Shown: one piece after another, positions 7,611-17,730 of the stretch
Numbering within the stretch: position 1 is the stretch's first letter
Layout: every line of letters starts with the position of its first letter
Source of the DNA: Kibdelosporangium sp040675465
GTDB lineage: Bacteria > Actinomycetota > Actinomycetes > Mycobacteriales > Pseudonocardiaceae
Assembly (NCBI RefSeq): GCF_040675465.1
Contig: NZ_JBFAPA010000005.1
Location: 248,001 to 312,000 of the forward strand
Direction of reading: 5' to 3'
DNA: 64,000 nt
The notes under the pieces: generated by a model
What the model saw: only the letters and a program-made list of their open reading frames with translations
Told to the model about the DNA's origin: nothing
Database searches by the model: none
Position numbers and translations under genes: made by a program

Positions 7611-9572
7611 ATGAAACGCCTGTTCGCCACCCTGTGTGTCGCCTTGGCCGTTCCGGTGGCCGCGCCCGCCGCGGCGGCCGATTCGGTGACCGTGCGACCC
7701 GATCCGACCTACCGCCAGCAGCCGTTCGAGGGCTGGGGTTCGAGTCTGGCGTGGATGGCCGAGGTCACCGGCGGCTACCCGGACCAGATCCGCACCAAGC
7801 TCGCCGACATGGTCTTCGGCCCTGATGGCCTGAACTTCACCATCGCGCGCTTCAACATCGGCGGCGGCAACGCTCCCGACGTGCCCAACTACCTGCGTGC
7901 GGGTGCTGCGGTGCCGGGCTGGTGGAAGGCGCCCGCGGGAACCACGCGCGACGACAAGGACTGGTGGACGCCGGGCGATCCGGCCGAGTTCAACCCGGCG
8001 GCCGACCCGAACCAGCGGTGGTGGGTCGACCGGATCAAGAAGCGGGTGACCAAGTGGGAGACGTTCAGCAACTCCCCGCCCTACTTCCACACCGTGTCCG
8101 GCTATGTCTCCGGCGGGTTCAACGCCACCGACGACCAGCTGCGGACCGACAAGATCGGTGACTACACCGCGTACCTGGCCCAGGTCACCAAGGCGCTCGA
8201 ACGAGCCCACGGCATCACAGTGTCCTCAGTGGACCCGTTCAACGAGCCCAACACCGGCTACTGGAAGACCACGCTCGGCAGTGACGGCAACCCCACCGGC
8301 GGCCGCCAGGAGGGCGCGCACATCGGGCCTTCGTTGCAGTCGCAGGTGATCCCGGCGATGGCGCAGGCATTGAGCGGCACCCGCGCGGTGGTGTCGGCGC
8401 CGGACGAGACCAACCCCGACCTGTTCGCGGCCGACTGGGCGGGGTGGTCGGCGTCCTCCCGTGCCTTGGCCGGGCGCCTCAACGTGCACACCTATGGCAC
8501 CAGCAACCGCCAGATTCCCCGGGATATCGCGAAAGGCGCGGGGAAACCGCTGTGGATGAGCGAGGTCGGCGGGTCCTGGCTGGACCGCCAGGACTTCACC
8601 AGCATGGACCCGGGCCTCGGCCTGGCCGCTCAGGTCACCGATGACCTGCGGCTGCTCGAACCCAGCGCGTGGGTCAGCTGGCAGCCGATCGAGGACTACA
8701 ACAACATGAAGCCGGGCGGCGAGTCCGCGCTGGGCATGAACTGGGGCGAGATCCAGATCCCGTTCGACTGCCCGCCGAACGCCACCCTGCGGACGTGTCC
8801 GATCAGGACGAACACCAAGTACAACACCATGCGCAACTTCACCCACTACATCAAGCCGGGCGACCGGCTGATCGGTGTGAACGACACCGCCAGCACGGCG
8901 GCGATGCGCGGCGAGGACCTGGCGACCGTGGTCCACACGAACGCGAGCACCTCCGCCCAGAACGTGGTGCTCGACCTGTCCGGATTCGCCTCCGTCCACA
9001 ATGGCGCGTCCGTCACGCCGGTTGTCACCGATGTCGACAACGTCCTGAAGGCCGGCAAGCCGGTGCGCGTGACCGGCAAGAAGGCGACCATCCAGGTCCC
9101 GGCACGCTCGGTGGTCACGTTCGTCGTCAACGGTGTCAGCTCCGCCGCGCCCGGCACCGGACTCGGCTCGGGCAAGCCGTTCTCGTTCACCGGCGTGCAG
9201 AGCGGCAAGTCGCTGTCCGCGGAGAACGGCGCACTCGTGCAGCGCACCACAGATGCCTCATCCCCTGCACAACGCTGGACGCTCACTGACCGCACCGGCT
9301 GCCACGGCAGCCGCGACCAATTCGTTATCAGCAACGCGGCCGGTGTTCTCAGCACGGCGAACGGCGGTGTGACCCTCGCCCCGGCAGGTACGAACAACCC
9401 GGCCGCACGCTGGATTCTGTCCAGCACTGGCGACGGTACGTGGACTTTTGTCAACGTTGGCACCGGACAGCTGCTCGACGTGATCGGCGAGTCGCGTGAG
9501 GACGGTGCCCGGATCGGGCTTTATCGTCCCACCAATGGCCCGAATCAGCGGTGGGCCGCCGTCAGCCGCTGA
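7611..9572 (+). CDS. Secreted GH30-type endo-beta-1,6-galactanase-like enzyme with ricin lectin domain
   Basis: The product is 653 residues. Residues 1-24 are a signal peptide ending in APAAAA. The GH30 barrel starts with FEGWGSSLAWMAEV. The likely acid/base glutamate is in SVDPFNEPNTGYW and the nucleophile in LWMSEVGGSW. A beta-sandwich follows (to about 510), then a ricin-type trefoil with QRW repeats (about 525-653). The closest family I recall is GH30 subfamily 5, endo-beta-1,6-galactanases that cut arabinogalactan side chains; subfamily assignment is from memory. GGAGGG lies 12 bases ahead of ATG 7611. It would act outside the cell and feed products to the GH35 enzyme. Confidence 0.85.
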   Translation: MKRLFATLCVALAVPVAAPAAAADSVTVRPDPTYRQQPFEGWGSSLAWMAEVTGGYPDQIRTKLADMVFGPDGLNFTIARFNIGGGNAPDVPNYLRAGAAVPGWWKAPAGTTRDDKDWWTPGDPAEFNPAADPNQRWWVDRIKKRVTKWETFSNSPPYFHTVSGYVSGGFNATDDQLRTDKIGDYTAYLAQVTKALERAHGITVSSVDPFNEPNTGYWKTTLGSDGNPTGGRQEGAHIGPSLQSQVIPAMAQALSGTRAVVSAPDETNPDLFAADWAGWSASSRALAGRLNVHTYGTSNRQIPRDIAKGAGKPLWMSEVGGSWLDRQDFTSMDPGLGLAAQVTDDLRLLEPSAWVSWQPIEDYNNMKPGGESALGMNWGEIQIPFDCPPNATLRTCPIRTNTKYNTMRNFTHYIKPGDRLIGVNDTASTAAMRGEDLATVVHTNASTSAQNVVLDLSGFASVHNGASVTPVVTDVDNVLKAGKPVRVTGKKATIQVPARSVVTFVVNGVSSAAPGTGLGSGKPFSFTGVQSGKSLSAENGALVQRTTDASSPAQRWTLTDRTGCHGSRDQFVISNAAGVLSTANGGVTLAPAGTNNPAARWILSSTGDGTWTFVNVGTGQLLDVIGESREDGARIGLYRPTNGPNQRWAAVSR

Positions 9573-9655
9573 AGTCCGAATATCCGGCATGCATTCCGTC
9601 CATGATCCTTTGTGGAATGTGCTACTTGTAGTGGAGGCGTCTGGGAGGACATCGA

Positions 9656-10327
9656 GTGAAGCGCAAGCTGAGGTGGAGTGTGTTCGGGGCCGGTTCGTGC
9701 GCGGCCGTGGCCGTGGTGGTCACGCTGCTGCTAAGACCGGCGGACCAGCCGGTCTTAGCACCCATCAGCGTGCCGCAGGCGCAGGACGTGGAGCCGGAGA
9801 CCACCACCACGACGAAGCCGTCCATGGTGTCCATCCTGCTGCCGTCCGCGCCGGTCGAGGCCCCGCCGAGCCCTCCGGCGCCACCCCCGGCCCCACCGGA
9901 ACCCCGCCGGCCGGCGACCACCCAGCAACCGGCACCACCGCCCGTGGTGAGCACCGACTTCCAGGCCGAGAACGCCAGAATCCAGTACGGGCAGGTGGAT
10001 TCGAACTACCCGGGGTTCACCGGCTCGGGATTCGTCAACTACGACAACGCGGTGGGCGGTTCCGTGGAGTGGACGGTGCCCGCATCGGCTGCCGGAAGCG
10101 CGGATGTCGTGTTCCGGTTCGCCAATGGCAGTGGTGCCGCTCGCATGCTGCTCATCTCCGTCAACGGGGTGTCGGTCCGGCACATCGCGTTCCCGGCGAC
10201 GAACGGATGGGCCGACTGGCAGACGTTGACGGTCCACGTGGACCTGGTGGCCGGCAACAACTCCATCAAGGCGATCGCGACGACCAGGGACGGCGGGCCC
10301 AACGTCGACAAGATCACCTTGACGTGA
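9656..10327 (+). CDS. Membrane-anchored protein with C-terminal CBM35/CBM6-like carbohydrate-binding module
   Basis: The product is 223 residues. One hydrophobic helix at about 8-27 has no evident cleavage site, so it is probably an anchor. Next come a Thr-rich and Pro/Ala-rich linker (about 45-98) and a beta-sandwich starting FQAENARI. Typical CBM35/6 features are GFTGSGFVNYDN, VEWTV, FRFANG and the final GGPNVDKITL. It contains no catalytic domain, so it likely tethers galactan or pectic polymer at the cell surface next to the secreted enzymes. It starts at GTG 9656 behind GGGAGGAC. A perfect hairpin lies in its coding sequence near codon 25. Confidence 0.8.
   Translation: MKRKLRWSVFGAGSCAAVAVVVTLLLRPADQPVLAPISVPQAQDVEPETTTTTKPSMVSILLPSAPVEAPPSPPAPPPAPPEPRRPATTQQPAPPPVVSTDFQAENARIQYGQVDSNYPGFTGSGFVNYDNAVGGSVEWTVPASAAGSADVVFRFANGSGAARMLLISVNGVSVRHIAFPATNGWADWQTLTVHVDLVAGNNSIKAIATTRDGGPNVDKITLT
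9730..9759 (+). repeat. Perfect intragenic hairpin, 12-bp arms
   Basis: GCTAAGACCGGC (9730-9741), a six-base loop, then the exact complement (9748-9759) lie inside the CBM35 gene about 75 bases after its start. The arms encode parts of LLLRPADQPVLAP, and the CTA/TTA codons used are rare in this DNA. It could modulate expression after initiation. Confidence 0.7.
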
Positions 10328-10370
10328 TTGCCCTCTCACCGTGAAGGCACTACCATCAGGTTCCGGCGCC

Positions 10371-10388
10371 TATGTTAGCGCTAACATA
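10371..10388. promoter_or_regulatory. LacI-type operator, perfect 18-bp palindrome before GH27 gene
   Basis: TATGTTAGCGCTAACATA is perfectly symmetrical and lies 18 bp before the alpha-galactosidase start. It shares ATGTT-N6-AACAT arms with the sites around the lacI gene, so the same repressor may control it. Confidence 0.8.
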
Positions 10389-10405
10389 CCCTGCTGGAGG
10401 CCGCG

Positions 10406-12199
10406 ATGAAGCTCAGCCTCGCAAGACGCATGCCCGCACTGGTGGCCGCGGTGGCGCTGGCGATCACGATGGTCGTCGCGGTCAGCACGCCGAAAGTGGC
10501 CCAGGCTTGGGACAACGGCACAGCCGACACCCCACCGCTGGGCTGGAACAGTTACGACGCCTTCAACTGGAGCGTCACTGAGGCGGACGTCAAGGCGAAC
10601 GCCGACTACATGCGCGACAACCTCAAGCAGTACGGCTGGCAGTACATCATCGTCGACTGGGCCTGGTACTTCCCTGGACGGCACACCGGCAGCCCGAACC
10701 AGGACGCGAACCTCAACCCGCGGCTGCGCATGGACGCCAACGGCCGCCTCCTGCCGGACACCACCCGGTTTCCCTCAGCGGCAGGCAACAACGGCTTCAA
10801 ACCGCTCGCGGACTACATCCACGGGCGAGGCCTGAAGTTCGGCGTGCACCTGATGCGCGGCATTCCCAGGCAGGCCGTGGCGGACAACGTGCCGATCCTC
10901 GGCACCTCCTGCCGTGCCAACCAGATCAACAATGACACCACGGCGGCCTGGCTGAACCTCATGTGGGGCTTGAACATGAGCCAGCCCTGCGCGCAGGCGT
11001 ACCTCGACTCGGTGTTCCAGCTGCTGGCCGGCTGGGGCGTCGACTTCGTCAAGGTCGACGACATCGCCGCGCCGACCTACCGGCAGGGCGAGATCGAGGG
11101 CTACCGGCAGGCCATCCAGCACAGCGGACGGCCGATGGTGCTCAGCCTCTCCCCTGGCCCGACACCGCTTTCCGCCGGGTCGCACGTGCAGGCCAACGCG
11201 AACATGTGGCGCATTGTCAACGATCTGTGGGACGACTGGGGCAGCCTCAACGCCTTGTTCGACCAGCTGCGCAACTGGACGCCGTACCGGGCGAAAGGCG
11301 CATACCCGGACCCGGACATGATCCCGATAGGACGGTTGTCGAAGGTCGGACCCGTTGGCTCGCCTCGCTATTCCAACCTGACGCCGGACGAGCAACGCAC
11401 GCTGATGTCGTTGTGGGCCATCAACCGGTCGCCGTTGATGTGGGGTGGCAACCTCGTCGAGAACCGGCCCGCCGACCTGGCGCTGATGACCAACGCGGCA
11501 GTGCTGGCCGTGGACCAGAACAGCACCAACAACCGCCAGATCGTCGACGGCGTCCGTCAGGTGTGGGCCGCCGACATCCCTGGCAGCAACGACAAGTACG
11601 TCGCACTGTTCAATAGGGACGGTGCCGCCGGGAACGTGTCGCTCAGCCTGGCCGCTCTCGGCGCGGGCTCGGCGGCCGTGACGGATCTGTGGTCCGGAGC
11701 CGATCTCGGCACGGTCAGTGGAACTTTCACCCGGTCGCTGCCTGCCCACGGCGCCGGGCTGTACCGGATCTCACCGCGGTCGACCGCCACGGTGTCCACC
11801 CTCACGGCCCGTCACAGCGGCAAACTGCTGGACGTCTACAACCTGTCCACTGCGGACGGTGCGGACGTCGTTCAGTGGACCGGCAACGGGCAGAACAACC
11901 AGCGGTGGGAGTTCCGCGATGCCGGTGGCGGCTATTCCACCGTGGTCAACGTCAACAGCGGCAAGTGCCTCGACGTGTACGGCGAGTCCACCGCTGACGG
12001 CGCCCGGATCACGCAGTGGACCTGCCACGGCGGCACCAACCAGCAGTGGCGGATCCAGGACGTGGGCAGCGGCTACCTCGAGCTGATCGCCCGGCACAGC
12101 AACAAATGCCTGGCCATCAAGGATGCCGCCACCACCGACGGGGCCCTGGCCGTGCAAATGCCCTGCGGCAGCCAGCAATGGCAGCGTCAAACGGTCTGA
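10406..12199 (+). CDS. Secreted GH27 alpha-galactosidase with C-terminal ricin lectin domain
   Basis: The product is 597 residues. The signal peptide ends near VAQAWD (about 35). The GH27 barrel opens with TPPLGWNSYDAFNWSV; the nucleophile aspartate is in FVKVDDI (about 217) and the acid/base aspartate in NDLWDDWGS (about 276). An all-beta domain follows, then a ricin trefoil (about 465-597) with repeated QRW/QQW motifs. The enzyme removes terminal alpha-galactose (or beta-L-arabinopyranose, as some GH27 members do) from polysaccharide outside the cell. GGAGG sits 8 bases before ATG 10406. It has its own operator and converges on a tetR gene, overlapping it by 13 bases. Confidence 0.92.
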   Translation: MKLSLARRMPALVAAVALAITMVVAVSTPKVAQAWDNGTADTPPLGWNSYDAFNWSVTEADVKANADYMRDNLKQYGWQYIIVDWAWYFPGRHTGSPNQDANLNPRLRMDANGRLLPDTTRFPSAAGNNGFKPLADYIHGRGLKFGVHLMRGIPRQAVADNVPILGTSCRANQINNDTTAAWLNLMWGLNMSQPCAQAYLDSVFQLLAGWGVDFVKVDDIAAPTYRQGEIEGYRQAIQHSGRPMVLSLSPGPTPLSAGSHVQANANMWRIVNDLWDDWGSLNALFDQLRNWTPYRAKGAYPDPDMIPIGRLSKVGPVGSPRYSNLTPDEQRTLMSLWAINRSPLMWGGNLVENRPADLALMTNAAVLAVDQNSTNNRQIVDGVRQVWAADIPGSNDKYVALFNRDGAAGNVSLSLAALGAGSAAVTDLWSGADLGTVSGTFTRSLPAHGAGLYRISPRSTATVSTLTARHSGKLLDVYNLSTADGADVVQWTGNGQNNQRWEFRDAGGGYSTVVNVNSGKCLDVYGESTADGARITQWTCHGGTNQQWRIQDVGSGYLELIARHSNKCLAIKDAATTDGALAVQMPCGSQQWQRQTV

Positions 12200-12741
12200 G
12201 CCAGCGCGCCTCGGACGACGGTCTCGAAGATCGGCCGTGCGTCGGTCTCCACGTGCCGCGCGATGCGGTTCATGAACAGGCCGTCGAAGCAGGCGGCCAG
12301 CGCTTGCGCCGCGGCGTCCGGATCCCGGGCGCCGAGGCGGGCCAGCGCCGGCACGACGAGGTCGGCCATCCTGGCCCGGCCGCGCATGAGCGCCTGCCGC
12401 AGGGTCTCGTCATGGGCGCCCTCGACCCACAGCACCATCCGGGCGGCCGTCACGGTGCGGTTCGGGCCGGTCATGAAGTCGATGAGCCGGCACGCCTCGT
12501 CCACGAACTCGTCCGCCGATGAGGGCCGGTGGAGCGCGGCGCTCACCGCCGGGGTCTCCTGCTCCAGCATCCACTCCACCACCCCGGCGAGCAGCGCCGC
12601 CCGGGTGCGGAAGTAGTTGGACGTGGTGCCTTTGGGCAGTCCGGCCTGTTCGTCGATGCGGGCGTGGGTCAGGGCACGCAGCCCGCCGGTCCCCAGCAGC
12701 TCGATCGCCGCGCTGAGGGCCTGTTCTCGCTTCGCGGTCAC
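12187..12741 (-). CDS. TetR family regulator
   Basis: The product is 184 residues. The helix-turn-helix covers about 8-50 (ALTHARIDEQAGLPKGTTSNYFRTRAAL in two parts) and the rest is an all-helical ligand/dimer domain. It starts at GTG 12741 with weak upstream pairing. It diverges from a small membrane-protein gene across a 53-bp gap holding a palindrome, so it likely represses itself and that gene. The ligand is unknown. Confidence 0.9.
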   Translation of the reverse strand: MTAKREQALSAAIELLGTGGLRALTHARIDEQAGLPKGTTSNYFRTRAALLAGVVEWMLEQETPAVSAALHRPSSADEFVDEACRLIDFMTGPNRTVTAARMVLWVEGAHDETLRQALMRGRARMADLVVPALARLGARDPDAAAQALAACFDGLFMNRIARHVETDARPIFETVVRGALAQTV

Positions 12742-12744
12742 CCT

Positions 12745-12764
12745 AACACTATATACCTAGTGTT
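12745..12764. promoter_or_regulatory. Probable TetR operator AACACTA-N6-TAGTGTT
   Basis: Perfect 7-bp arms flank TATACC, right between the divergent tetR gene and the membrane-protein gene. The site is AT-rich and could coincide with a -10 element. Confidence 0.75.
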
Positions 12765-12794
12765 TTTTCACGACGAACATAGTACGCTCGGGCG

Positions 12795-13196
12795 ATGACA
12801 GCTATCGCAGCACTCGTTGCCTGGGTGATCAGCGCCGGTGTCGGCGTGGTCATGCTTCTTCGTTGGCGCCGTGCCGTGCCTCCGCCGCCGGCCGCGCTCA
12901 TCCACCTCGCCGCCGCGGCGACCGGCCTGGCCCTGTGGATCACGTACCTGTCCACCGACCGGCCCGCCGCCCTGGCCTGGGTGACGTTCGGCGTGCTCAT
13001 CGTCATCAACGGCCTCGGCGACATGCTGCTGACCGTTCGCTGGCGCGCCCGCCGGGCCAACACCGGCCACGGTTCGGCGATACTCGACTACTTCCGGGCG
13101 GCGCGGGAAGTCATGTCCGGCAAACGACCGGCCGCCTTGGCGCACGCCTTCCTCGCCCCCGCCATCCTGGTCCTGGTCCTGGTCACCGCCCTGTGA
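12795..13196 (+). CDS. Small integral membrane protein, probably TetR-controlled
   Basis: The product is 133 residues with four predicted membrane helices (about 4-22, 33-52, 60-79, 112-132) and a basic cytoplasmic loop (RWRARRANTGHG). I recognise no enzymatic motif. It begins 30 bp after the TetR palindrome, an arrangement often seen for small transport or stress membrane proteins. The stop is one base from the end of the convergent kinase-like gene. Confidence 0.75.
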   Translation: MTAIAALVAWVISAGVGVVMLLRWRRAVPPPPAALIHLAAAATGLALWITYLSTDRPAALAWVTFGVLIVINGLGDMLLTVRWRARRANTGHGSAILDYFRAAREVMSGKRPAALAHAFLAPAILVLVLVTAL

Positions 13197-13197
13197 C

Positions 13198-13713
13198 TCA
13201 CTTCAGCCGGAAGTCACCGCGCCGGACCTCGGCGGCGGTCTGTTCGACATCCAGGTCCCTGGTGTCGATCACATAGTCCTCAAGCTCGCCGAGCTGCGCG
13301 AACGCGCCGTACAACCCGGTAATCGCCGCAACATCCTTCAACTCCCGGCCGGCCCGCTCCCGTGCGCGCGTCAACGTCGTCTCCAGGTCCGGCCGGAGGA
13401 CCACATAGGACAGTTCGCTGAACGCGTCCCGGAACGGCGCCAGAAACCACGGCCCCACAATGCCATCCACCACCACGTCGTAACCGCCACGTGCGAACGT
13501 GCGTGTGGTGCCCACGATCGCCTCGATGACCACCTCGTTCTGCCGCTGCGCCTCGGGCAGGAACGGCAGAACGAACCCCGCGCGGATCGACCGGTAGAAC
13601 TGGTCGGTCACCAGATGCACCGTCGGCACGCTCGCGTTCGTCGCCAGCACCTCCGCCACGGTCGTCTTCCCCGCACCGGGCGGGCCGGTCAAGATGATCA
13701 CTTCACCGCTCAT
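13198..13713 (-). CDS. P-loop NTPase, small kinase/phosphotransferase-like
   Basis: The product is 171 residues. Walker A is GPPGAGKTT at 9-17. The fold resembles gluconate kinase, chloramphenicol phosphotransferase and zeta-type proteins: VVVDGIVGPW would be the Walker B strand, and a lid is followed by a C-terminal strand ending VIDTRDLD. It probably phosphorylates a small molecule; the substrate cannot be read from sequence. No antitoxin-like partner is adjacent. Confidence 0.8.
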   Translation of the reverse strand: MSGEVIILTGPPGAGKTTVAEVLATNASVPTVHLVTDQFYRSIRAGFVLPFLPEAQRQNEVVIEAIVGTTRTFARGGYDVVVDGIVGPWFLAPFRDAFSELSYVVLRPDLETTLTRARERAGRELKDVAAITGLYGAFAQLGELEDYVIDTRDLDVEQTAAEVRRGDFRLK

Positions 13714-13944
13714 GACCAGCGAAGTTAGCCGCGAAATCTCCCGAGAAACAGTCTTTTCTTTCCGGCGGCGCTCAGCCGCCTGCGGCTGTCTGCCGTTGGC
13801 ACCGCGGGCGACTACAACGCCGCCGGTAGCAGGTCCCTGGCGAGGCCGCGCCGAGGAGGAAGGTGTTCCCAGGCGAGGATTTTCTCAACGTCGCCGCCGG
13901 CGGCACGATCCGGAACCGTCGTTGGACCGACGAGCGGGCGGCGG

Positions 13945-14556
13945 TCATTCCGTGTCGCGGATGGTGATCGAGGCCAGGGCGCGGTGGATGAGGTCCGGGA
14001 GTGCTCCGCCGTGGTGGAGCCAGTCGTCGAGGGCGATGCGGACGGAGGCCATCGCGAGGGCGGCGAGCAGGCGGGGGCGCGGGTCGGGGGCGGCATGGGG
14101 GTCGGGGAGGTCGGTGAAGCGGGGGGTGAGGAGGTCGGCGATGGCGTGTTCGTAGCGGAGGTAGGCCTGGGCGGTCCAGGCATTGAGGGCTGGGGAGGAA
14201 CGGGTGAGGCGAGCCAGTTCGCGGATCTGGTCGCGGTAGGCGGGGAACTGGCCGGCGAGCTCGCCGAAGGCCGCGACCAGCGCCTCATGCGCGGGGAGGT
14301 GGCCGGGTTGGTGGGCGATCGCGTCGGTGACGAGGGTGAGCCATGGACCGGTGATGCCTTCGGCGACGGCGCTTTCCTTGGTGTCGTAGTACCGGAAGAA
14401 CGTGGCCCGGCCGACCTCGGCGTCCGCCGCGATCTGGTCCACGGTGGTGTTGCCGACGCCCTGCAGACCGGCGAGCCGGGCCGCTGAGGCGGCGATCCGG
14501 GCGTTTGTCGCCCGCCTCTTGCGGACCGCAAGCCCCTCCGGTTCACTGTGAGACAT
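13945..14556 (-). CDS. TetR family regulator
   Basis: The product is 203 residues. The helix-turn-helix spans about 15-60 (TTVDQIAADAEVGRATFFRYY) and a helical effector domain follows. ATG 14556 lies inside a TGAGAC-type palindrome, so the protein probably represses its own gene at or near the start codon, with little or no leader. It diverges from the PPOX/acyl-CoA synthetase operon. The 230-bp gap on its 3' side holds a GGCGGC-loop-GCCGCC hairpin near 13762 and a short unrecognised minus-strand frame. Confidence 0.9.
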   Translation of the reverse strand: MSHSEPEGLAVRKRRATNARIAASAARLAGLQGVGNTTVDQIAADAEVGRATFFRYYDTKESAVAEGITGPWLTLVTDAIAHQPGHLPAHEALVAAFGELAGQFPAYRDQIRELARLTRSSPALNAWTAQAYLRYEHAIADLLTPRFTDLPDPHAAPDPRPRLLAALAMASVRIALDDWLHHGGALPDLIHRALASITIRDTE

Positions 14557-14580
14557 AGTCTCATTCTGGACTAAGTCTCA
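14549..14580. promoter_or_regulatory. Tandem TetR operators TGAGACATAGTCTCA and TGGACTAAGTCTCA
   Basis: The first (14549-14563) is a palindrome overlapping the tetR start codon. The second (14567-14580) is a weaker copy toward the PPOX gene. Their placement fits joint control of both divergent transcripts. Confidence 0.8.
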
Positions 14581-14600
14581 CCGAGCGGCAAAGGGGCCTC

Positions 14601-15098
14601 ATGGGAGTGAACCAGCGCGGTCAGGTCGTGATGTCCGCCGAAGAGATCGCCCAGTTCCTCACCGAGCAGCGCGTCGCGACGCTGGCGACCATCGCTCCGT
14701 CAGGGCAGCCACACCTCGTCGCGATGTGGTACGCCGTGATCGACGGTGTGCTGTGGTTCGAGACGAAGGCCAAGTCGCAGAAGGCCGTGAACATCCGGCG
14801 CGACAGCCGCGTCACCGTCATGATCGAGACCGGCCAGACCTACGACACCCTGCGCGGGGTCGCGCTGGAAGGGCACGCCGAGATCGTCGACGACCCCGAC
14901 GCGTTGTGGGCGGTCGGCGTGAACGTGTGGGAACGCTACAACGGGCCCTACAGCGAGGAAGTCCGGCCGATGGTCGAGTTCATGCTGACCAAGCGGGTGG
15001 CCGTGCGCGTCGACGTCGCCCGCACCCGGTCGTGGGACCACCGCAAACTCGGCCTGCCCGCGCTCCCGCTCGGCGGCAGCACCGCCGCCCACCTGTGA
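14601..15098 (+). CDS. PPOX-class (pyridoxamine-phosphate-oxidase-fold) flavin/F420-dependent protein
   Basis: The product is 165 residues with a split-barrel fold: ATLATIAPSGQPHLVAMWYAV near the start, then WFETKAKSQKAVNIRRD (cofactor-phosphate binding region). Members reduce or oxidise diverse substrates with F420 or FMN. AAGGGG precedes ATG 14601. It is followed after nine bases by an acyl-CoA synthetase, so both are likely co-expressed under the TetR operators. Confidence 0.88.
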   Translation: MGVNQRGQVVMSAEEIAQFLTEQRVATLATIAPSGQPHLVAMWYAVIDGVLWFETKAKSQKAVNIRRDSRVTVMIETGQTYDTLRGVALEGHAEIVDDPDALWAVGVNVWERYNGPYSEEVRPMVEFMLTKRVAVRVDVARTRSWDHRKLGLPALPLGGSTAAHL

Positions 15099-15107
15099 GG
15101 CACGGCA

Positions 15108-16670
<1,563 letters not shown>

Positions 16671-16673
16671 ATC

Positions 16674-17098
16674 TCAGGTCTCCTCGGCGAAGTACCGCAG
16701 GACCATGTCGCTCAAGGCGGTGACGTCGGCCTCCACCATCGGGGCGCCGGTCATGCCGAGGCGGTGCAAGAGTGTGCCGACGACGACGTCGATGAACAAC
16801 AGCACCCGGTGTTCCGGTTCGCCAAGGGCCTCCTGGGTGGCGATCCGGTACGGGTCCTGGAACCGGCTGGACAGGATCTCCCGCAGCGAAGGGTCGCTGA
16901 CGGCGTCGACGAACACGCCCGCGAACGCCGCGCCCAGCCCGGGTTCGCCGATCTTGGCCGCGATCCAGCGGATGGCCGACGCCATGTCGGCCCGCGGATC
17001 GGCGCCCGTCAACGGAACCGGGCCCAACGCATCCAACAGGCAGTCCACGATCAGCGCGCCCTTCGACGGCCAGCGGCGGTAGATCGTCGTCTTGACGA
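16674..17098 (-). pseudogene. TetR regulator remnant lacking its N-terminal DNA-binding half
   Basis: The reading frame carries a typical TetR sequence from KTTIYRRWPSKGALI (end of the recognition helix) to the stop. Upstream of that lysine (about 17098) the similarity ends abruptly and the frame runs into the remnant of a divergent esterase gene. The first roughly 30-40 residues, including most of the helix-turn-helix, are missing, so it should not bind DNA. The deletion joint with the neighbouring broken gene is the likely cause. Confidence 0.75.
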
Positions 17099-17106
17099 CG
17101 ACCGGA

Positions 17107-17730
17107 CCGCGGCGCCGCGATCCGCTGGCAGGAGGTGACCTTGCCCGACCGCGAGGTCCGCGTGCGGGTGTACCGGCCGCGGCGCGACGGGGGGATGTCC
17201 TGCGGCACGTCCTGGACCATGCCACGGTCTGGGGCATCGATCCGCCGCGGACCGCCCTGTTCGGCGAGAGCTGCGGCGCGTTGATTGCCGCGCTGATCGC
17301 GTTGCGCGGCAAGGATATCCGGGCACAGGTGATGGTCAATCCCGCCCTGGACGTGACCGCCAAGATGTTCGACCACGACTCGATGACCCGGCATGCGCAG
17401 AGCCCGATGCTGACGATGAACCTGCTGCGGTTCTTCCACACGCTGGCGATTCCGTTGGGCACGGACCCAGAACCGCTGCCCCCCTTGCACGCCGATTTGA
17501 CCGGCGTCGCTCCGGCGCTCGTGGTGGTGCCGACCGTCGACCCGGTGGCCGACCACGGCCGTCGTTACGTCGAACGGCTCCGCGAGGCGGGCACCCCGGC
17601 GAGGCTGACCGAACATCCCGGGGCGCCGCACGCGTTCCTCAGCCTGCCGAACCTGATGCCCCAGGCCAAGATCGCGCGCGCGGAGATCACCGCGTTCCTC
17701 CGTGAACACCTCGCCGACCAGTCCTCTTAG
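17107..17730 (+). pseudogene. Alpha/beta hydrolase (acetyl-esterase type) remnant with internal deletion and frameshift
   Basis: An N-terminal piece (WQEVTLPDREVRVRVYRP, from about 17119) is in one frame. After about 17190 the match resumes in another frame with WGIDPPRTALFGESCGA, the nucleophile elbow, and continues to a C-terminal HAFLSLP. The oxyanion-hole HGGG segment expected between the two is absent. Cysteine also replaces the usual alanine after the nucleophile serine. It is therefore a broken member of the hormone-sensitive-lipase/acetylesterase family, and its 3' end overlaps the repair gene on the other strand by four bases. Confidence 0.75.

Noticed and set aside
13812..13944. Minus-strand frame ending DVEKILAWEHLPPRRGLARD
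   Set aside because: Coding-like but short, with no start, and out of frame with the TetR gene; no family recognised.
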